Assembly (NCBI RefSeq): GCF_011801145.1
Contig: NZ_CP046172.1
Span: 3,348,001 to 3,412,000 of the forward strand
Length of the DNA: 64,000 bases
Direction of reading: 5' to 3'
From: Nocardia arthritidis
GTDB lineage: Bacteria; Actinomycetota; Actinomycetes; Mycobacteriales; Mycobacteriaceae
A model generated the notes under the pieces. That model was not told the origin of the DNA. It searched no databases and saw only the letters and a list, made by a program, of their open reading frames with translations. Position 1 is the stretch's first letter. Every line of letters starts with the position of its first letter. This document shows, piece after piece, positions 18,279 through 28,643 of this stretch. The translations under genes and the position numbers were made by a program.

Positions 18279-19796
18279 TTATTCGGCCGCGATATCCTCG
18301 ATCACCGCGATGAGCGTGCGCACCGGAACGCCGGTGCCGCCCTTGCCGATGTAGCCGAACGGCCCGCCGGTGTTGTACGCCGGACCCGCGACGTCCAGGT
18401 GCGCCCACTGCACGCCCTCGGGCACGAACTCCTTGAGGAACAGCCCGGCCAGCAGCATGCCGCCATTGCGGTGCGCGGCGACGTTGGCCAGGTCGGCGAT
18501 CTTGGAGTTCAGATCGGGCCGCAGATCGGCCGGCAGCGGCATGGCCCAGCCGTTCTCGCCCACCTCGCGGGAGATCCTGGCGACCCGGTCGCGGAATTCC
18601 TCGGTGCCCATCACGCCGGGCGTGCGGGTGCCGAGCGCGACGAGCTGCGCGCCGGTCAGGGTCGCGACGTCGATCAGGTAGTCGGGGCCGTCCTCACCGG
18701 CCCGCACGATGGCGTCGGCTAGGATCAGCCGTCCCTCGGCATCGGTGTTGATCACCTCGACGGTGGTGCCGCCGTACTGGGTGAGCACATCGCCCGGCCG
18801 CTGCGCGGTGGCCGAGGGCATGTTCTCCGCCATCGGCACCGTCGCGGTGACCGTGACCGGCAGGCCGAGGCGCGCCACCAGCAGTGTGGTGGCCACGACG
18901 GCGGCCGCGCCCGCCATATCGGAGGTCATGTTCTCCATGTTCTGCGCGGGCTTGATGGAGATGCCGCCGGTGTCGAAGGTGATGCCCTTGCCGATCAGCG
19001 CGACCTTCTTCGGGCCGCCCTGGTAGGTGATCCGGATCAGCCGCGGCGGCCGCGACGAACCCTTGCCGACCCCGAGCACGCCGCCGTAACCGGCTGCCTC
19101 CAGGGCGTTTTCGTCGAGCACCTCGACCTCCAGCCCGGCGCCCTCGGCCAATGCCTGTGCGCGCGAGGCGAATTCGGCCGGGTAGAGGTGGCTGGGCGGG
19201 GTGTTCACGAAATCCCGTGCGGTGGCGACGGCCTCGGCGACCAACTGCGCGCGGGTGAGCGCGGCGTCACCGAATTCCGGTTCGGGAACGAGGAATTCGA
19301 CCCGGGCCACCGGACGCTCGTCGGGCTTGGGCGCCGACTTGTCCGAGCGGAACGGGGTGAACGAGTACGCCCCCAGGTAGAAACCCTCCGCCGCCGCACC
19401 GAGATCCAGTCCGCCGAGGGTGGTCGCGACGAGTTCGGTGCCGGTCAGCGCGCGGGCCGCGGTACCGGCCGAGCGGCGGATCTGTTCGGCGTCGACCTTG
19501 TCGGGCGCGCCGAGGCCGACCGCGAGCACGCTGGTGACGCCGGCCAGTCCGGACGGCGCGGGGATCCGGTGCGATTCCTCCGCCTTGCCCTTGGCGCCGA
19601 CCGCGCCCAGCTGGTCGAGCAGTTCGGCGCGCAGGTCGTCGGTGAGAATGTCGCCGAACAGGTCGGCGGGGGCGATCGCGGGACCGGCATCGGAGGAGGT
19701 GAGTCCGATGACGAGCACATCGGTATCGGGTCCGATGGTTTGGACACGGGCCAGTTCCGGTCCGAGTGGGCGATCTGCAACAGCTGTCATGGGCAC
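18279..19796 (-). CDS. pepA: Leucyl aminopeptidase, M17 family
   Basis: A cytosolic two-metal aminopeptidase. The C-terminal catalytic domain carries [16 protein letters not shown] and the signature [12 protein letters not shown] (about 347-358), including metal and catalytic residues. The 505-residue length is normal. Start is GTG 19796 or ATG 19790 (MTAVADRP); the sequence does not decide. The M. tuberculosis counterpart is Rv2213, next to dlaT and gcvT as here. Confidence 0.96.
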   Translation of the reverse strand: MPMTAVADRPLGPELARVQTIGPDTDVLVIGLTSSDAGPAIAPADLFGDILTDDLRAELLDQLGAVGAKGKAEESHRIPAPSGLAGVTSVLAVGLGAPDKVDAEQIRRSAGTAARALTGTELVATTLGGLDLGAAAEGFYLGAYSFTPFRSDKSAPKPDERPVARVEFLVPEPEFGDAALTRAQLVAEAVATARDFVNTPPSHLYPAEFASRAQALAEGAGLEVEVLDENALEAAGYGGVLGVGKGSSRPPRLIRITYQGGPKKVALIGKGITFDTGGISIKPAQNMENMTSDMAGAAAVVATTLLVARLGLPVTVTATVPMAENMPSATAQRPGDVLTQYGGTTVEVINTDAEGRLILADAIVRAGEDGPDYLIDVATLTGAQLVALGTRTPGVMGTEEFRDRVARISREVGENGWAMPLPADLRPDLNSKIADLANVAAHRNGGMLLAGLFLKEFVPEGVQWAHLDVAGPAYNTGGPFGYIGKGGTGVPVRTLIAVIEDIAAE

Positions 19797-19916
19797 AGGC
19801 TATGCGGTCGGTTCGCGGTGGACGGATCCGGTCGCACCGCCGATGCCCGGTTTCGTGCCATCCCGCCGATGCGCCGCTACGTTGGCGAGTGGTCGGCAAC
19901 GAGCGAAAGGGTATGG

Positions 19917-20528
19917 ATGGAAACCGGATTGACGGTGCGCCGGGCGGGCGCGGCCGATCGGGACGCGCTGATCGCCGCCTACACCGCCGCGAACGCCGAC
20001 GAGGCGGTGTTCGAATGGATTTCGGCGGGCTATCCGGTCGAGGCGATTCAGGCCGGGTTCGTGCGGGAGCTGATCGACACCGCGCTGGCCGAGGACGAGA
20101 TCTGGGTGGCCGGGCCCGGCGCCGAGATCTGGACGGTTTCGATCTGGCAGACGCTTACCGATCTCGATCGCGCGACCGCGGCGGCGGTCGAGACCCGGGC
20201 GCAGGCCGACGCGCTGCCGGACGTGCGTTCGGTACGCCGGGCGGCGGAGGTCATGGAGTTGCTGGCGCGTGAGCATCCGCGCGAATTCCCGCACGGCTAT
20301 TTGCAGATCGTGGTCACCCGCCCGGAGCACCGGGGAAAGGGTTCGACCTCGGCGATACTGGCCGACCGGTTGAAGGCCGCGTCGGATCGCGGTCTGCCGG
20401 TATTCCTGGAGGCAAGCACCGAGAGGTCGGCCCGGCTGTACGCGCGGCACGGTTTCACCGCCGAGCCGGTCACCCATGAGCTGCCGGAGTCGGGACCGAC
20501 CTTGCGCCCGATGTGGTTTCGCGGTTGA
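19917..20528 (+). CDS. GNAT-family acetyltransferase
   Basis: About 203 residues. The fold is recognisable from VTRPEHRGKGSTSAIL (acetyl-CoA loop, about 135-150) and the C-terminal LEASTERSARLYARHGF. This resembles the acetyltransferases annotated beside gcvT in Nocardia, which are similar to puromycin N-acetyltransferase-type proteins. The substrate is unknown. ATG 19917 is preferred; the open frame upstream is antisense to pepA. Confidence 0.85.
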   Translation: METGLTVRRAGAADRDALIAAYTAANADEAVFEWISAGYPVEAIQAGFVRELIDTALAEDEIWVAGPGAEIWTVSIWQTLTDLDRATAAAVETRAQADALPDVRSVRRAAEVMELLAREHPREFPHGYLQIVVTRPEHRGKGSTSAILADRLKAASDRGLPVFLEASTERSARLYARHGFTAEPVTHELPESGPTLRPMWFRG

Positions 20529-20617
20529 GTCCGGGTAATCCGCGGCCGAGATCTATCTCATCCCATGATCCGCCGGGTAGCGGCCCAGGCGCGGTATCGG
20601 GCGGTTAAGCTCGCCCC

Positions 20618-21718
20618 GTGACCGACTCGAACCTGCTGCAAGGCCCCATTCACGCCGTCCACGCCGAGCTGGGCGCCACATTCGCGCCGTTCGGCGGGTG
20701 GGAGATGCCCGTCTCGTACGCGGGCACGGTCGCCGAGCACCAGTCGGTGCGCACCGCGGTCGGGTTGTTCGACGTCAGCCACCTCGGCAAGGCGACGGTA
20801 CGCGGTGCGGGCGCAGCCGAATTCGTGAACTCGGCGCTCACCAACGACCTCGGCCGGATCCGGCCGGGCAAGGCGCAGTACACGCTGTGCTGCACGCCGG
20901 ACGGCGGCGTGATCGACGACTTGATCGCCTACTACGTCGCCGACGACGAGATCTTCCTGGTGCCCAACGCGGCCAACACCGCCGCCGTCGTCGCCGAATT
21001 GCAGAAGGCCGCGCCGGAGGGCATCACCATCACCGACGAACACCGCGACTACGCGGTATTCGCGGTGCAGGGCCCGAAATCGACCGAGGTGCTCACCGCG
21101 CTCGGCCTGCCGACCGACCAGGAGTACATGGCGTACGCCGACGCCGAATGGGAGGGCCGCCCGGTGCGCGTCTGCCGCACCGGCTACACCGGTGAACACG
21201 GCTACGAACTGCTGCCCCGCTGGGCCGACGCCGAACCGCTCTTCCGCGCGCTGACCGAACAGGTGCGGGCGGCGGGCGGCCAACCCGCCGGGCTCGGCGC
21301 CCGCGACACCCTGCGCACCGAAATGGGCTACCCGCTGCACGGCCACGAATTGTCGACGGAGATCTCGCCGGTGCAGGCGCGCTGCGGTTGGGCGGTCGGC
21401 TGGAAGAAGCCGCAGTTCTGGGGCAAGGCCGCGCTGGAACAGGAGAAGTCGGCGGGCCCCCGCCGAATCCTGTTGGGGCTGAAGGCACTCGACCGCGGCG
21501 TACTGCGCCAGGGTCAGGCCGTGCTGCGCGACGGCGAGACCGTGGGCGAGACCACCTCGGGTACCTTCTCGCCCACGTTGAAGATCGGTATCGCGCTCGC
21601 ACTGCTCGACACCGCGGCGGGCATCGAGCCGGGCGCCGAAGTGGAGGTCGACGTCCGCGGTCGTCGGCTGCGTTGCGAGGTCGTCCGGCCGCCGTTCGTC
21701 GCGGCGCGTACCGCGTAA
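20618..21718 (+). CDS. gcvT: Aminomethyltransferase, glycine cleavage T protein
   Basis: It transfers the methylene group from lipoyl-bound aminomethyl on GcvH to tetrahydrofolate. At 366 residues it has the normal length. [20 protein letters not shown] opens the protein, the conserved Asp lies in NDLGRI, and the C-terminal GEVTSG-like loop reads [15 protein letters not shown] at 20618 is the start. gcvH and gcvP are not in the window. Its nearness to the lipoate operon fits the shared cofactor. Confidence 0.97.
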   Translation: MTDSNLLQGPIHAVHAELGATFAPFGGWEMPVSYAGTVAEHQSVRTAVGLFDVSHLGKATVRGAGAAEFVNSALTNDLGRIRPGKAQYTLCCTPDGGVIDDLIAYYVADDEIFLVPNAANTAAVVAELQKAAPEGITITDEHRDYAVFAVQGPKSTEVLTALGLPTDQEYMAYADAEWEGRPVRVCRTGYTGEHGYELLPRWADAEPLFRALTEQVRAAGGQPAGLGARDTLRTEMGYPLHGHELSTEISPVQARCGWAVGWKKPQFWGKAALEQEKSAGPRRILLGLKALDRGVLRQGQAVLRDGETVGETTSGTFSPTLKIGIALALLDTAAGIEPGAEVEVDVRGRRLRCEVVRPPFVAARTA

Positions 21719-21773
21719 GTCGTAGCGGCGCAAGCTGATCGGCGCGTCGGGTGGGTGGTCGCGCCACTACGAC
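21719..21773 (+). terminator. Inverted repeat directly after gcvT
   Basis: Arms GTCGTAGCGGCGC (21719-21731) and GCGCCACTACGAC (21761-21773) pair with one mismatch, starting at the base after the gcvT stop. There is no T-run. The right arm also matches the ends of the large inverted-repeat element at 38931-39483, so it may be repeat-derived rather than a true terminator. Confidence 0.45.
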
Positions 21774-21824
21774 AGGGCCACCCGGCTCGGAGGTGTCGGT
21801 GGGTTGGGTAGCTCGAGGAGTTGC

Positions 21825-21901
21825 CGCACCCCGTCTCTAAGGTGGACACCCCGTACAGACAATGCACGGTTCGAAGACGAGGTGCGGCTGCGAGCCGAAC
21901 C
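21825..21901 (-). repeat. Conserved short segment, copy A (AAAPRLRT...GCG)
   Basis: Read on the minus strand, this segment is about 80% identical to plus-strand 39091-39167. Both copies translate to AAAPRLRTxHxxYGVxTLExGCG, and about half of the codon differences are silent third-position changes. It lies in the otherwise empty 434-base gap between gcvT and ilvE. A short peptide gene, a remnant of a larger gene, or a mobile repeat are all possible. Confidence 0.6.
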
Positions 21902-22152
21902 GATGCCGCGTGTCGTATTCGGCGAGTCGTGTTCGGAATGGGGGATTTTCGGTGCACCGGGCAACCTGATGACCGCGTGCGGGCGGCACGTTTTGCTCAC
22001 CGGGCACCAGGGATGAGCGAGCGTTGCTGTGCAAGCTGCTCAGGAATGGACGTATTGGGGGAATACGCTGGTCCACCTGGTGGGGGCAGCTTGGCAACCG
22101 GGTTAGCGGATCGGGCGCACCTGAGCGAATCCGCCCGGATAGGATCGGGGCT

Positions 22153-23253
22153 ATGACCGTTGCCGCACAGTTCAGTCGTGTTCCGCATCCCGCCCCTACT
22201 CCGGCGCAGCGGGTACAGGAAATTCTGGCGGCACCCGGATTCGGGCGCTTCTTCACCGACCACATGGTGTCCGTCGACTACGTCGAGGGCGAGGGCTGGG
22301 GCAATGCGAAGGTCGCGCCGTACGGTCCGCTTCCGATGGATCCGGCCACCATGGTCTTCCACTACGGCCAGGCCATCTTCGAGGGTCTGAAGGCCTACCG
22401 CCAGCACGACGGCAGCATCTCCTGCTTCCGCATCGATGCCAATGCCGCCCGCTTCCGCCGGTCCGCGCGCCGGATGGCGATGGCCGAACTGCCCGACGAA
22501 CTGTTCGTCGAATCCGTGCGCCAGCTGCTGGCCGTCGACGCCGACTGGGTGCCGCCCGCGGGTGGCGAGGAGTCGCTGTACCTGCGCCCGTTCATGTTCG
22601 CCACCGAGGCGGGCCTCGGCGTGAAACCCGCCTCCGCGTACAAGTACCTGCTACTCGGCTCGCCGGCGGGCGCCTACTTCCCGCGCGGCGTGAAGCCGGT
22701 GCGGGTGTGGCTGTCCACCGAGTACGTGCGCGCCGCACCCGGCGGCACCGGTGAGGCCAAGGTGGCAGGCAATTACGCCGCCTCGCTGCTGGCCCAGGCG
22801 CAGGCCACCGAGAAGGGCTGCGACCAGGTGGTCTGGCTGGACGCGTGCGAGCGCCGCTACGTCGAGGAGATGGGCACCAACAACCTGTTCTTCGTCTTCG
22901 GTTCGGGTTCGCAGGCGCGCCTGGTCACCCCCGAACTGTCCGGGTCGCTGCTGCCCGGCATCACCCGCGATTCGCTGCTCACCCTGGCCGCCGACTCCGG
23001 CTATGTGGTCGAGGAGCGCAAGATCTCCGTCGAGGAATGGCGCAAGGGCGCCGAATCCGGTGAGATCACCGAGGTTTTCGGCTGCGGAACCGCCGCCGTG
23101 ATCACCCCGGTCGGCTGGGTGCGGACCGAGGAGGGCGAATTCGCCATCAACGGCGGCGAGCCCGGCGAGGTCACCATGGCCCTGCGCGACACCCTCACCG
23201 GCATCCAGCGCGGCACCTTCGCCGATATCCACGGCTGGATGACCCCGATGTGA
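22153..23253 (+). CDS. ilvE: Branched-chain amino acid aminotransferase
   Basis: A PLP enzyme that performs the last step of Leu, Ile and Val synthesis and the first step of their breakdown. The 366 residues match class IV aminotransferases. [17 protein letters not shown] is at about 60-76, the PLP lysine in [15 protein letters not shown] at about 200, and [10 protein letters not shown] at about 238. ATG 22153 fits the M. tuberculosis Rv2210c N-terminus; the frame upstream is non-conserved. It ends directly against the stop of the convergent hydrolase gene. Confidence 0.97.
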   Translation: MTVAAQFSRVPHPAPTPAQRVQEILAAPGFGRFFTDHMVSVDYVEGEGWGNAKVAPYGPLPMDPATMVFHYGQAIFEGLKAYRQHDGSISCFRIDANAARFRRSARRMAMAELPDELFVESVRQLLAVDADWVPPAGGEESLYLRPFMFATEAGLGVKPASAYKYLLLGSPAGAYFPRGVKPVRVWLSTEYVRAAPGGTGEAKVAGNYAASLLAQAQATEKGCDQVVWLDACERRYVEEMGTNNLFFVFGSGSQARLVTPELSGSLLPGITRDSLLTLAADSGYVVEERKISVEEWRKGAESGEITEVFGCGTAAVITPVGWVRTEEGEFAINGGEPGEVTMALRDTLTGIQRGTFADIHGWMTPM

Positions 23254-23967
23254 TCAGCCGGGCATGAACATATGCCACTGCTCGAGCGTCTGCGGCCGCA
23301 TGACGTAGTTGTTGTCGCGGACGTAGGACAGGCTCGCGGACGGTTCGGCGGAGTACCAGTGCCCCGGGTACACCACCGGATCGCCCTGCAGTCCGGCGAG
23401 ATAGCGGAGGCTGCGGAACATTTCGTCCGAGTCGCCGCCGGGAAAGTCGGTGCGGCCGCATCCGTCGACGAACAGGGTGTCGCCCGCGATGAGCCGGTTG
23501 TCGAACAGGAAGCACTGGCTGCCCGGTGTGTGGCCGGGGGTGTGCAGCAGTTCGATCTCGAAGGCGCCGACGGCGATCTTGTCGCCGTGCTCGTGCCCGG
23601 TGAGCTCGCTCGGCGCGATACCGGTGACATTGGCCACCCAGCCCAGCTCCTGAGCGTTGACATGCACTGGGACGCTGACATTTTCGAGTAGTTCCCGGAC
23701 CCCGCCCAGCGTGAAGCCGAGCATGGTGCCGCCGACGTGGTCCGGGTGATGGTGGGTGGCGAGCACACCGGTCAACCGCAGCCCGTCCGCCGCGGCGGCG
23801 TCGACGAGGTCGCTCGCCGCGTACGCCGGATCGACCACGACACATTCGCCCGTCTCCCGATCGCCGATCAGGTAGGCGAAATTGCGCATCTGCGTCGCGA
23901 TCGGATCGCCGACGGCGTAGTCGCGACCCGACAGCAACTGACGAAAATACAGGCGCTCAGAGGACAT
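23254..23967 (-). CDS. Metallo-beta-lactamase-fold hydrolase, glyoxalase II-like
   Basis: A 237-residue Zn-dependent hydrolase. It has the motif THHHPDHVGG (about 71-80), the second histidine site HTPGHTPGS (about 143), GDTLFVDGCGR with the bridging Asp (about 165) and PGHW near 205. The lack of a full glyoxalase C-terminal domain leaves the substrate open (thioesters or persulfides are family options). Its stop abuts the ilvE stop with no gap. Confidence 0.92.
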   Translation of the reverse strand: MSSERLYFRQLLSGRDYAVGDPIATQMRNFAYLIGDRETGECVVVDPAYAASDLVDAAAADGLRLTGVLATHHHPDHVGGTMLGFTLGGVRELLENVSVPVHVNAQELGWVANVTGIAPSELTGHEHGDKIAVGAFEIELLHTPGHTPGSQCFLFDNRLIAGDTLFVDGCGRTDFPGGDSDEMFRSLRYLAGLQGDPVVYPGHWYSAEPSASLSYVRDNNYVMRPQTLEQWHMFMPG

Positions 23968-24171
23968 ACGCCCACCCTATTGCCCGCGCCGCGGTCCCGG
24001 GCGCCGACATCCCATTAAGTGGTCAACAGTCCAGATATGCGACGGCGTCCTGTCAGCGTCGAATCCGCCGGTGCGCCGCTGTGCGGCCGGGTCACGGTCG
24101 GGGCCAGGACTTTTCGACCAGCCGGCGGCGGATGGTCTCGGGCCGATCCGGAGACTGGATAACGTGGGCGG

Positions 24172-24759
24172 ATGCGGAGCCCTGAACTCCCTCGGCGGGT
24201 GATCTTTCTCAACGGCACATCGAGCGCCGGTAAGACCACCCTGGCCAAGGCCATCCAGGATGAGAGCGACATCCCGTTCGTCTACTGGGGGATCGACACC
24301 CTGTTCGGGTTGGTGCCGCCGAATTGGGGTGGTGGACGCGACGGTCCGCTGAGCCGCGACGGATTCTGGTACGACCGCACCGGTCGTGACGCGGACGGTC
24401 ACCCGCTCGTGGTCATCCGCTACGGCCCCGTCGGGCGCCGAATGCTGCGGTCGGCCTGCGCCGCGGCCGCCGAATTCGCCCGCGGCGGCAATCATCTGGT
24501 AATCGACGAGATGCTGCTGACCCCGGACCTGCTGCCCATGTGGATGGACGCGCTGACCGGCCTGGATGTCCAGCTGGTCGGCGTCACCTGCCCGCTGGCC
24601 ATCGCCGAGGAGCGAGAGCTGGCCCGTGGCAACGAAATTGGATTAGCCCGAGGCCACCTTCGCACGGTCCACGACCACGGCTACACCTACGACACGATCG
24701 TCGATACGACCACTGGAACGCCCGCCGAACTGGCCAGGGCCGTACTGCGGGCTGCATAG
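24172..24759 (+). CDS. Chloramphenicol phosphotransferase-like P-loop kinase
   Basis: 195 residues of the CPT family: the Walker A GTSSAGKT is at about 15-22, DEMLLTPDLLPMW at about 110, and a GVTCPLAIAEERELARGNEIGLA lid region follows. Family members phosphorylate chloramphenicol in Streptomyces venezuelae or act on unknown small molecules; ARGNRxxG-like lid residues are present. Resistance is not established. It stands alone upstream of the decayed cobS fragment. Confidence 0.88.
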   Translation: MRSPELPRRVIFLNGTSSAGKTTLAKAIQDESDIPFVYWGIDTLFGLVPPNWGGGRDGPLSRDGFWYDRTGRDADGHPLVVIRYGPVGRRMLRSACAAAAEFARGGNHLVIDEMLLTPDLLPMWMDALTGLDVQLVGVTCPLAIAEERELARGNEIGLARGHLRTVHDHGYTYDTIVDTTTGTPAELARAVLRAA

Positions 24760-24814
24760 GGCAGGCCGAGTCCCGAAGTTAGGGTGAGAACTACCGATGG
24801 CGTCGCCGAGATGT

Positions 24815-25012
24815 CACCGTTATCGCGATGGCGATTTCGATGACGAGTGCGTCGCCGGACACCCGCCGCGATGAGGACTGCCGGACGGGCGCGGGGCCGT
24901 CCCGAACCGGCTCGGCGGTGGTTCTGGATCGCGAAGAACGAAGAATGTTGCGGCCGTGGCGAAGAAGGTCATCGGTCGCCGCCCGGTGCGTCTCGGTGGC
25001 CAGCGCGTCGAT
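24815..25012 (-). pseudogene. Decayed duplicate of the cobS 3' end
   Basis: Bases 24815-25012 align with 25069-25300, the 3' part of cobS, through several shared blocks: the ATCGCGAyGGCGATTTCGAT block, GTCGCCGGACA, TGCCGGACG and GGCCGyGGCGAA. The minus-strand translation RVSGDALVIEIAIAITVTS mirrors the CobS C-terminus LSGDVLGAVIEIAVAITAF. It carries indels and is not a gene. It shows that the cobS 3' end was once duplicated in tandem. Confidence 0.68.
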
Positions 25013-25048
25013 GCCCGTTACGACGGGCGGGATCACTGACCGGCGCGG

Positions 25049-25794
25049 TCAGGCGAGCGAACAGCCGAATGCCGTTATCGCGACGGCGATTTCGATCACG
25101 GCGCCGAGCACGTCGCCGGACAGTCCGCCGAACCGTCGCACGCAGTGCCGGACGATCACGACCGTCACCGCCAGTCCGGCGAGTACCGCGACCGGTCCGG
25201 CCCAGCGGTGCTCAGGTACCGCGAAAAAGGCTACGGCCGCGGCGAATACGGCCCAGAGCGTGCCTGTCGTCGCCCGCTGTGTTCCGGCGACCAGCGCGCC
25301 GAACCCGGCATCGGGTGCGGACTCGATGCCCCGGCGGCAGGCCAGCACCACCGCGACCCGTCCGGCCGTCACCGCGAGCGCCACCGCGAACCAGCGCCGC
25401 TCATCGGCCAACGCCGCGAACGAAAACGCTTGCACCCCAACGGCGAATACGATGGCCGCCACCCCGAACGGCCCGGCCCCACCGCTTTTCATGATCTCTC
25501 GCGCCCGCTCCGGCGGACCATACGACCCCAACCCGTCGGCGGTATCCGCGAGACCGTCCAAATGCATTCCGCGCGTGACCAAAGCCAGCGCCCCGACCAC
25601 GAGCAACCCGGCCAACGACGCGGTCGCCCCACCCCACCGCAACAACCAAAGCAACCCCGCCGCCCCACCCCGAGCAACCCTCCAACCAAGGGCGCCAACG
25701 CAATAGCCCGCCCCGCCACCACCCGATCGACCTCGTCCGGCCCCCGCACCGGCAACACCGTCAGCCACGACAGCACCAACCGCACCCCGTTCAC
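25049..25794 (-). pseudogene. cobS: Adenosylcobinamide-GDP ribazoletransferase, frameshifted
   Basis: CobS joins alpha-ribazole to adenosylcobinamide-GDP, the last step of cobalamin assembly, and is a polytopic membrane enzyme. From GTG 25794 the frame reads VNGVRLVLSWLTVLPVRGPD up to GGLLGVG. The rest of the protein, with HLDGLADTADGLGSYGP and KSGGAGPFGV, continues in another frame. One extra G in the GGGG run (complement of 25663-25666) restores GVGAAGLLWLLRW and a full protein of about 248 residues. It is either a true frameshift or a homopolymer sequencing error. It is flanked by a decayed 3' copy and a tandem array carrying its start region. Confidence 0.85.
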
Positions 25795-26258
25795 GCCGCC
25801 CCCTCGCGCGATGTTCCGGCCGATGGTGCCGAAGCAACCGCCCGCCCGGCCATCGCCGAATCTGTCTGCTCCGGTTCTTGTTCCGGTGATTCTGACGGCC
25901 GCGGCGGTGTCAGCCGGACCGCGTTCACGCTGTGTCCTCGCGCGGTGCTCGGGCCGGGTGCGCCGAGGCAATCGCTCGCCCGGCCATTGCCGAATCTGTC
26001 TGCTCCGGTTCCCGTCCCGGCGATCCTGACGGCCGCGGCAGTGCCAGGACGCACCGTGTTCACGCTGTGTCCTCGTGCGGTGCTCGGGCCGAGGGTGCCG
26101 AGGCAATCGCCCGCCCGGCTATCGTTCGAATTTGTTTGCTCCGGTTGCTGTCTCGGCGATTCTGGTGGCTGCGGCAGTGCCAGCCGCACGGCGTTCACGC
26201 TGTGTCCTTGCGCGTTGCTCGGGCCGAGGGTGCCGAGGCAATCGCCTGCCCGGCCAAC
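25789..26258 (-). repeat. 135-bp tandem repeat repeating the cobS start region
   Basis: Units begin at 25789, 25923, 26058 and 26193 (periods 134, 135, 135), and the last is partial. Units are roughly 80% alike. Each contains, on the minus strand, a version of the cobS translation start (GTGAACGCSGTGCGG, reading VNAVRL, VNTVRP and VNGVRL). The first unit is the real cobS start. Because 135 is a multiple of three, minus-strand frames stay open across the array. Confidence 0.85.
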
Positions 26259-26360
26259 TCTCGGGAACCGCTGGTAAGGAATTCACCGGTGTGGCCCGGC
26301 AGCGCGGCACAGTGAGTCATCGCCCTGTTGCTGTCTGGACGAGAGGAGCCGGCGCGCCGG

Positions 26361-27464
26361 TCATTTCTGGAGTTCGACGCCGGAGTCGGCTGGCTCGGTG
26401 GCGGCGGTGCTGACACCTGCTTCGGCGAAGGTGGCCATTTCGGTGAGGGTGGCGACGGCGGCGCGGAGGATGGGGAGGGCGGTGAGGGCGCCGGAGCCCT
26501 CGCCGAGGCGCATGCCGAGGTCGATGAGCGGTTCCAGGTCAAGGTGTTTCAGTGCCAGGGCGTGCGCGGGTTCGGTGGAGCGATGGCCGGCCAGCCACCA
26601 GGCCTGCGCGCCGGGCGCGAGATCCGCGGCGAGGACGGCGGCCGCGGCGACGACGACGCCGTCGAGGATCACCGGGGTGCGGCGGGTGGCGGCCTGTGCG
26701 AGAAATCCGGCCATGGCGGCGAAGTCGGCGCCGGCGGCGACCCGGAGCAGTTCTACCGGATCCTTGGCGACCGGGCGGGCGCGGCGCATCGCATCCCGGA
26801 TCGCCGCGACCTTGCGGATCCAGCCCGCGTCGTCGATGCCGGTGCCGCGGCCGACGGCGGCGACCGGTTCGGTGCCGGTGCGGGTGGCGATGAGAACGGT
26901 GGCGGGTGTGGTGTTGCCGATGCCCATATCGCCTGCGATCAGCAGGTCTGCGCCCGCGTCGATCTCCTCGTCGGCGATGGCCCGGCCCGCGGCGATGGCG
27001 GCGTCGACCTCGTCGGCGCGCAATGCGTCCTCCCGATCGATCGAACCGCTCGACCGGCGCACCTTGTGCGCGCTGACCCGCGGGTCGGTGTCGGCGTCGA
27101 CCGAGATATCGGCGACCCGCACGGTCGCGCCCGCCACCGCGGCCAGGGTGTTCACCGCGGCGCCGCCGCCGAGGAAGTTGGCGACCATCTGCGCGGTCAC
27201 CTCGCTCGGGTACGCCGAAACCCCTTGGCGCGCAACGCCGTGATCCCCGGCGAAGACCACGACCCTGGCCCGGGCGAACTGCTTGGGCGGGCAAACGCCC
27301 TGACAGGCCGCGACCCAGTTGCCGAGCACCTCCAACCGCCCCAGCGACCCATCGGGTTTGGTCAGCTGCCCCTGCCGCTGTTCGGCCGCCACCCGCACCT
27401 GCGCGTCCGGTGGCGCAACCGGTCCGAATCCGCTTGTCACAATCGAGCCTTTCGGTAGAGGCAT
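26361..27464 (-). CDS. cobT: Nicotinate-nucleotide-dimethylbenzimidazole phosphoribosyltransferase
   Basis: It makes alpha-ribazole phosphate, the lower-ligand nucleotide of cobalamin. The 367 residues contain [18 protein letters not shown] (about 95), the phosphate-binding [11 protein letters not shown] (about 175) and the catalytic glutamate in LGEGSGA (about 322). ATG 27464 gives the family's usual start; the 77 residues further upstream look non-coding. It reads toward cobS across the tandem array. Confidence 0.96.
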   Translation of the reverse strand: MPLPKGSIVTSGFGPVAPPDAQVRVAAEQRQGQLTKPDGSLGRLEVLGNWVAACQGVCPPKQFARARVVVFAGDHGVARQGVSAYPSEVTAQMVANFLGGGAAVNTLAAVAGATVRVADISVDADTDPRVSAHKVRRSSGSIDREDALRADEVDAAIAAGRAIADEEIDAGADLLIAGDMGIGNTTPATVLIATRTGTEPVAAVGRGTGIDDAGWIRKVAAIRDAMRRARPVAKDPVELLRVAAGADFAAMAGFLAQAATRRTPVILDGVVVAAAAVLAADLAPGAQAWWLAGHRSTEPAHALALKHLDLEPLIDLGMRLGEGSGALTALPILRAAVATLTEMATFAEAGVSTAATEPADSGVELQK

Positions 27465-27976
27465 TCGCCGCTCATTCTCCGGCCCAATCTTGCCCGCCCC
27501 GCCCGCCGGTCCGCACACCACCCGCGCGGGTGGAGATTCGGTGATGCGCGCAGGTGCCCGGCCACCGCATGAATGCTTCGCTCCGGCCGACGCGCCGAAC
27601 GGGTGAACGGCGAGTCGAGCGGTCGGCGATGGAACTGCCGCAAGAGCATCTCGGTAGAGCGATCTCTGCGGCTGCGCCGGACCGCGCTCACCCATCGGAC
27701 GAGTTGCCTATGCGGCTACCGCGGCTTGTCGGCATCGCGTCGACGCAGTAATCAGCCTCGATCCAAGGCGGATGGATGGTGTCAACGGAAGTGCCCGCCC
27801 GGCATACACGTTCGCCTGATGAACTGTCGGGGTAGCTGTCTTCAGCCCGTGCATGGCCGGAGCGGAGCCGAGGCAGTCGGAGACGAATACGCACCGATAC
27901 GAATCGAACTCGCGGTCGGCAGCCCAGCACGGACGAAACCGCAGGCGTTCCCGGCCGGTCGGGTGCAGTTGCTACC
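27465..27976. other. Intergenic region between cobT and cobU, no gene seen
   Basis: 512 bases separate the divergent cobT and cobU genes. I looked for a cobalamin riboswitch core (the B12 box GCCAGGAGACCTGCC pattern) on both strands and saw none. It presumably holds both promoters. Confidence 0.5.
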
Positions 27977-28525
27977 GTGCAGAACGTGTCGGACAGCTCC
28001 GTAATCCTGCGAACACTCGTCCTCGGTGGCGCGCGCTCGGGCAAGTCGGGATATGCCGAGCAGCTCGCGTCGGATGCGGGACGCCCGGTGCGCTATCTCG
28101 CCACATCGGTGCCCGATCCGGCCGATACGGATTTCGCCGAGCGCATCGCCGTGCATCGCGCGCGCCGCCCGGCGGATTGGACCGTGGTGGAAAGCGCCGA
28201 TCCGGCAACGGTTCTCGCGGACGCTGCCCCGGTCACCCTGATCGACGATATCGGCACCTGGCTCACCGCCCGCATAGATGCGCGTGATGCTTGGGAGCTA
28301 CCGCGCGGCACCGTCGCGCCCGAACTGGACGCGCTGGTGCGGGCGGTCGCCGACTACCGGGAACGCCTCATCATCGTCAGCCCGGAGGTCGGCATGGGTG
28401 TTATCCCATCGCATCGCTCTGGGCGGCTGTTCCGCGACGAGATCGGCGGGCTCAATCAGCAGCTTGCCCGGGTCTGTGACGAGGTCTTCCTGGTGGTCGC
28501 CGGAATTCCGATGCATGTCAAGTGA
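27977..28525 (+). CDS. cobU: Bifunctional adenosylcobinamide kinase/guanylyltransferase
   Basis: It phosphorylates adenosylcobinamide and transfers GMP to it, supplying the substrate of CobS. The 182 residues contain the P-loop GGARSGKS (17-24), the HRARRPADWTVVE motif with the guanylylated histidine (about 56), the Walker B-like VTLIDDIGTWL (about 85) and PEVGMGVIPSHRSGRLFRDEIG near 130-155. GTG 27977 or the GTG three codons on could start translation. It is also named cobP/cobO' in some genomes. Confidence 0.95.
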   Translation: MQNVSDSSVILRTLVLGGARSGKSGYAEQLASDAGRPVRYLATSVPDPADTDFAERIAVHRARRPADWTVVESADPATVLADAAPVTLIDDIGTWLTARIDARDAWELPRGTVAPELDALVRAVADYRERLIIVSPEVGMGVIPSHRSGRLFRDEIGGLNQQLARVCDEVFLVVAGIPMHVK

Positions 28526-28643
28526 ACTCGGCCCGGCCGGATGTTCCCGACTCGCGCCGGGCACCGTATAACGCGACCTGTCACCGCGTGGCGCGCGTCG
28601 ACCAGCCGCGCGTACCGGAACGCCGATAGTGCGGGACTCGCGT

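Noticed and set aside
25789..26258. Possible CRISPR array
   Set aside because: Units of 135 bp are repeated whole, with no short repeat/unique spacer pattern and no cas genes.
27465..27976. Cobalamin riboswitch before cobT or cobU
   Set aside because: No B12-box or conserved core sequence seen on either strand.
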